DNA from: Occultella kanbiaonis
Lineage (GTDB): Bacteria; Actinomycetota; Actinomycetes; Actinomycetales; Beutenbergiaceae
Direction: 5' to 3'
DNA: 64,000 bases
Assembly: GCF_009708215.1 (NCBI RefSeq)
Contig: NZ_CP046175.1
Span: 4,464,001 to 4,528,000 of the forward strand
The notes under the pieces are model-generated. The model had not been told where the DNA came from, made no database searches, and saw only the letters and a list, made by a program, of their open reading frames with translations. The stretch's first letter is position 1; every line of letters begins with the position of its first letter. The position numbers were made by a program, and so were the translations under genes. Below are positions 62,187-64,000 of this stretch, piece after piece.

Positions 62187-63336
62187 AATTCTCCAGATCA
62201 GTGGAACTGCGACCGGTGGCGGATGGTTCGTCGACCAAGTCTCGGAGTTGGCGAGAAGGGGCCACCAGGTCGAAACCGTTGTTACCGGCGACGGCCCACT
62301 GAAGGATCGCCTCGAGACGCTTGGAGTCAAGGTACATGTGATCCCATTCCGAGGATATCGTCCAGGCGAATTGTGGCGCGTTTGGCGAGCATATCGGCAC
62401 TTGGCGAAATTGATCCGTGACGGAGAGTTCGACGTCGTGCACGCTCATCTGTACAAGACAATTATCGTGTGCCGGACGATTCTGCGTGGACGGGCACGCC
62501 CTGCGTTGATATCGCAGGTGGCCGGGACGGTCCATCTGCAAAGTCCAGTGCTCTCGGCGATCGATCGTGCCACGATGCGTTGGGATACGACACTCGTGGC
62601 ATCGTGTACGGATTTTGCGGAGACTTACCAGAGACTCGGTGCGCGCAATGTCCGTACGAATTTCTACGGATGCCACACGGATGCCTTTACTCCCTCGGAC
62701 AGCCCCTCACCCTTTCGTGAAGAGTTCTCCTTGGGCATATCCGACATTGGTGTCGGCATGGTCGCACACATGTATCCAACCACCCTGCGCGCGTTCCAAA
62801 CTGTCGGCGTCAAAGGACACGAGACATTCATCGATGCGGCCGCCATCCTCGCAGAACGCTACGACAGCTTGAGATTCTTTGTCGTCGGGGACGAGTTCAG
62901 CGGGGACGGCAGTTATCGCCGCACACTGCAGCAACGTGCGGATAAACTCGTGTCGACGGACAGACTTCAATTCTTGGGACATCGGACCGACATGCGAAAC
63001 GTCCTTTCAGGCCTCGACATTCTGAGCAACCCATCCCTCAGCGAGTCCGCTTCGTATACGATGATCGAGGCTGCGCTGATGGAGAAGCCCGTTGTCGCGA
63101 CCCGTGTCGGAGGGCTGAAGGACACTGTGCTGGACGGACGAACCGGTCGACTCGTAGACCCAGCGGACGCCTCCCAGTTGGCCGAGGCCATCGGCATGTT
63201 GATCGAGGACGCTAACCTGCGGCGTGAGTTCGGAAGGACGGGCCGGCGACATGTCCTCGGGCTCTTCGACATTCACGCGACGGTCGACGTTCTTGAGGAG
63301 ATCTATGCGGACACCATCGACGGAGTCCGCCCGTGA
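62176..63336 (+). CDS. Glycosyltransferase family 4 protein
   Basis: 386 residues, GT-B fold. N-terminal donor/acceptor domain (YRILQISGTATGGGWFVDQVSELARRG), C-terminal donor site with FFVVGDEFSGDGSYR, LQFLGHRTDMRNVLSGLDILSNPSLSESASYTMIEAALMEKPVVATRVGG. Retaining transferase for an unknown sugar in the polymer. GTG start behind GGGAGG, overlapping the previous gene by 11 nt. Confidence 0.92.
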   Translation: MTYRILQISGTATGGGWFVDQVSELARRGHQVETVVTGDGPLKDRLETLGVKVHVIPFRGYRPGELWRVWRAYRHLAKLIRDGEFDVVHAHLYKTIIVCRTILRGRARPALISQVAGTVHLQSPVLSAIDRATMRWDTTLVASCTDFAETYQRLGARNVRTNFYGCHTDAFTPSDSPSPFREEFSLGISDIGVGMVAHMYPTTLRAFQTVGVKGHETFIDAAAILAERYDSLRFFVVGDEFSGDGSYRRTLQQRADKLVSTDRLQFLGHRTDMRNVLSGLDILSNPSLSESASYTMIEAALMEKPVVATRVGGLKDTVLDGRTGRLVDPADASQLAEAIGMLIEDANLRREFGRTGRRHVLGLFDIHATVDVLEEIYADTIDGVRP

Positions 63337-64000
63337 CGAGGCGGTGGCCGCGCCTCTTGCTGAAGGCTGCGAGGGGGACTCGAGGTCGGAGCTATCCACT
63401 CTTTCCCCGCGAGACCTGGACAACGCAATACCCGCTGGACTGGCGCGGCCTGGCGGCACCGACTGATGCCCACGGTGCAGTGATGGTGGGTCAGGACGAC
63501 GGCAAGCCCTGGCTTCATCCTGTTGCGACCAGCTTCGCCCTGCTTGCGCGGCTTCAGGCCAATCCAGAGCCTTCGGACGGCACGATCATCGAGGCATCAG
63601 TCCGCAGTCTCATCGGCGCCCAGCAGTCAGATGGTTCGTGGCGCTACCCGGTCGCCGTGCCGAGGTACGGAGCACGCCCAGGATGGTCCTCCGGTATGGC
63701 CCAGGGACTCGCGATCTCTGCATTGACGCGGTCGCTCGCGGTGGTCGCGGATCCCACGCTCGCCGTCACGATCGAAGCCAGTGTCCGTCGCGCGCACGAT
63801 CACCTGATGCTGCCGACAACCGCGGGCGGTTGCTCGATCCTTGACGCTGCAGGAGCACCGTTCTTCGAGGAGTGCCCGGTCGAGCCGGTTCCCTACATCC
63901 TGAATGGCGCCTGCTTCGCACTGATCGGACTCTGGGACTTCGAGCGGGCCTTCGGAGGAGAGGCTGGCGCCCAAGCGGCGCGCCGGCTGTCTGCCCTACT
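63333..64000 (+). CDS. D-glucuronyl C5-epimerase family protein (partial)
   Basis: N-terminal 222 residues; the gene runs off the window. It has the (alpha/alpha)6-type C5-epimerase C-terminal pattern: SQ/QQSDGSWRYPV, GWSSGMAQGLAISALTRS and PYILNGACFALIGLWDFERAFG. The family flips glucuronic acid to iduronic acid within a polymer (heparan-type chemistry in animals). GTG 63333 overlaps the GT stop by 4 nt. No signal peptide is visible in the part present, though the N-terminus is basic. Confidence 0.85.
   Translation, partial: MTRRWPRLLLKAARGTRGRSYPLFPRETWTTQYPLDWRGLAAPTDAHGAVMVGQDDGKPWLHPVATSFALLARLQANPEPSDGTIIEASVRSLIGAQQSDGSWRYPVAVPRYGARPGWSSGMAQGLAISALTRSLAVVADPTLAVTIEASVRRAHDHLMLPTTAGGCSILDAAGAPFFEECPVEPVPYILNGACFALIGLWDFERAFGGEAGAQAARRLSAL

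Overview
The window is 64 kb of a high-GC Actinomycetota chromosome, probably from a Micrococcales relative (Cellulomonas/Beutenbergia/Ruania-like). The evidence is very high GC, many GTG and TTG starts, 1-4 nt gene overlaps, a leaderless promoter, an actinobacterial c-di-AMP riboswitch, and actinobacterial families (DUF3027, DUF2530, acVLRF1, IdeR). Most genes are ordinary chromosomal ones. From memory, serC, a citA-like gene, a MarR/MFS pair, DUF3027 and a cold-shock gene also cluster in Mycobacterium tuberculosis.

Layout. 0-9.4 kb: penicillin acylase, FmdB-type zinc ribbon, SAF protein, MscL and a giant helicase-like protein with eroded ATPase motifs. 9.6-13.6 kb: DUF488, then a NarL-type response regulator and DesK-type kinase beside a DrrAB-like ABC exporter. 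13.6-16.6 kb: a phosphatase, an LLM flavin enzyme, a HicA/HicB-like toxin-antitoxin pair downstream of a tRNA-Arg(CCT), and a SRPBCC protein. 16.8-24.2 kb: ornithine aminotransferase, universal stress protein, an NlpC/P60 hydrolase under a c-di-AMP riboswitch, IdeR, a citrate-synthase-like pseudoenzyme, SerC and an SDR. 24.2-28.5 kb: a TPP-riboswitch-controlled HMP/thiamine ECF transporter (YkoF-YkoE-ATPase-CbiQ). 28.6-35.5 kb: a MarR/MFS efflux pair, PhoX behind a PHO box, a purine permease and a 2-hydroxyacid dehydrogenase.

35.6-40.1 kb holds a three-gene operon that I could not match to a known system: a methyltransferase, an alpha/beta-hydrolase fused to a glycosyltransferase, and a second hydrolase with Cys in the nucleophile position. 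Next is an AbiEi/Vsr-fold protein bracketed by three copies of a palindromic repeat (40.2-41.6 kb). 41.7-53.1 kb is a mixed housekeeping stretch: a LuxR giant, a ManA homologue with altered metal ligands, a phosphodiesterase, RmlD, a DUF305 lipoprotein, acVLRF1, a ComB-like protein and an MFS transporter. It also carries a second family of 61-nt repeats.

53.3-64.0 kb is a surface-polysaccharide locus: PglF-like dehydratase, PglE-like aminotransferase, PglC-like phosphoglycosyl transferase, PglD-like acetyltransferase, flippase, O-antigen ligase/polymerase, GT4 and the start of a D-glucuronyl C5-epimerase. This predicts a di-N-acetylbacillosamine-type primer and a polymer containing an epimerised uronic acid. 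The part from 57.2 kb is visibly more AT-rich and looks transferred. Between pglF and pglE lie core genes and the most unusual item here: a 93-residue secreted protein whose mature part is six near-identical nine-residue repeats (GWGDELIR-N/A). An Arg at each repeat boundary resembles a multi-copy peptide precursor.
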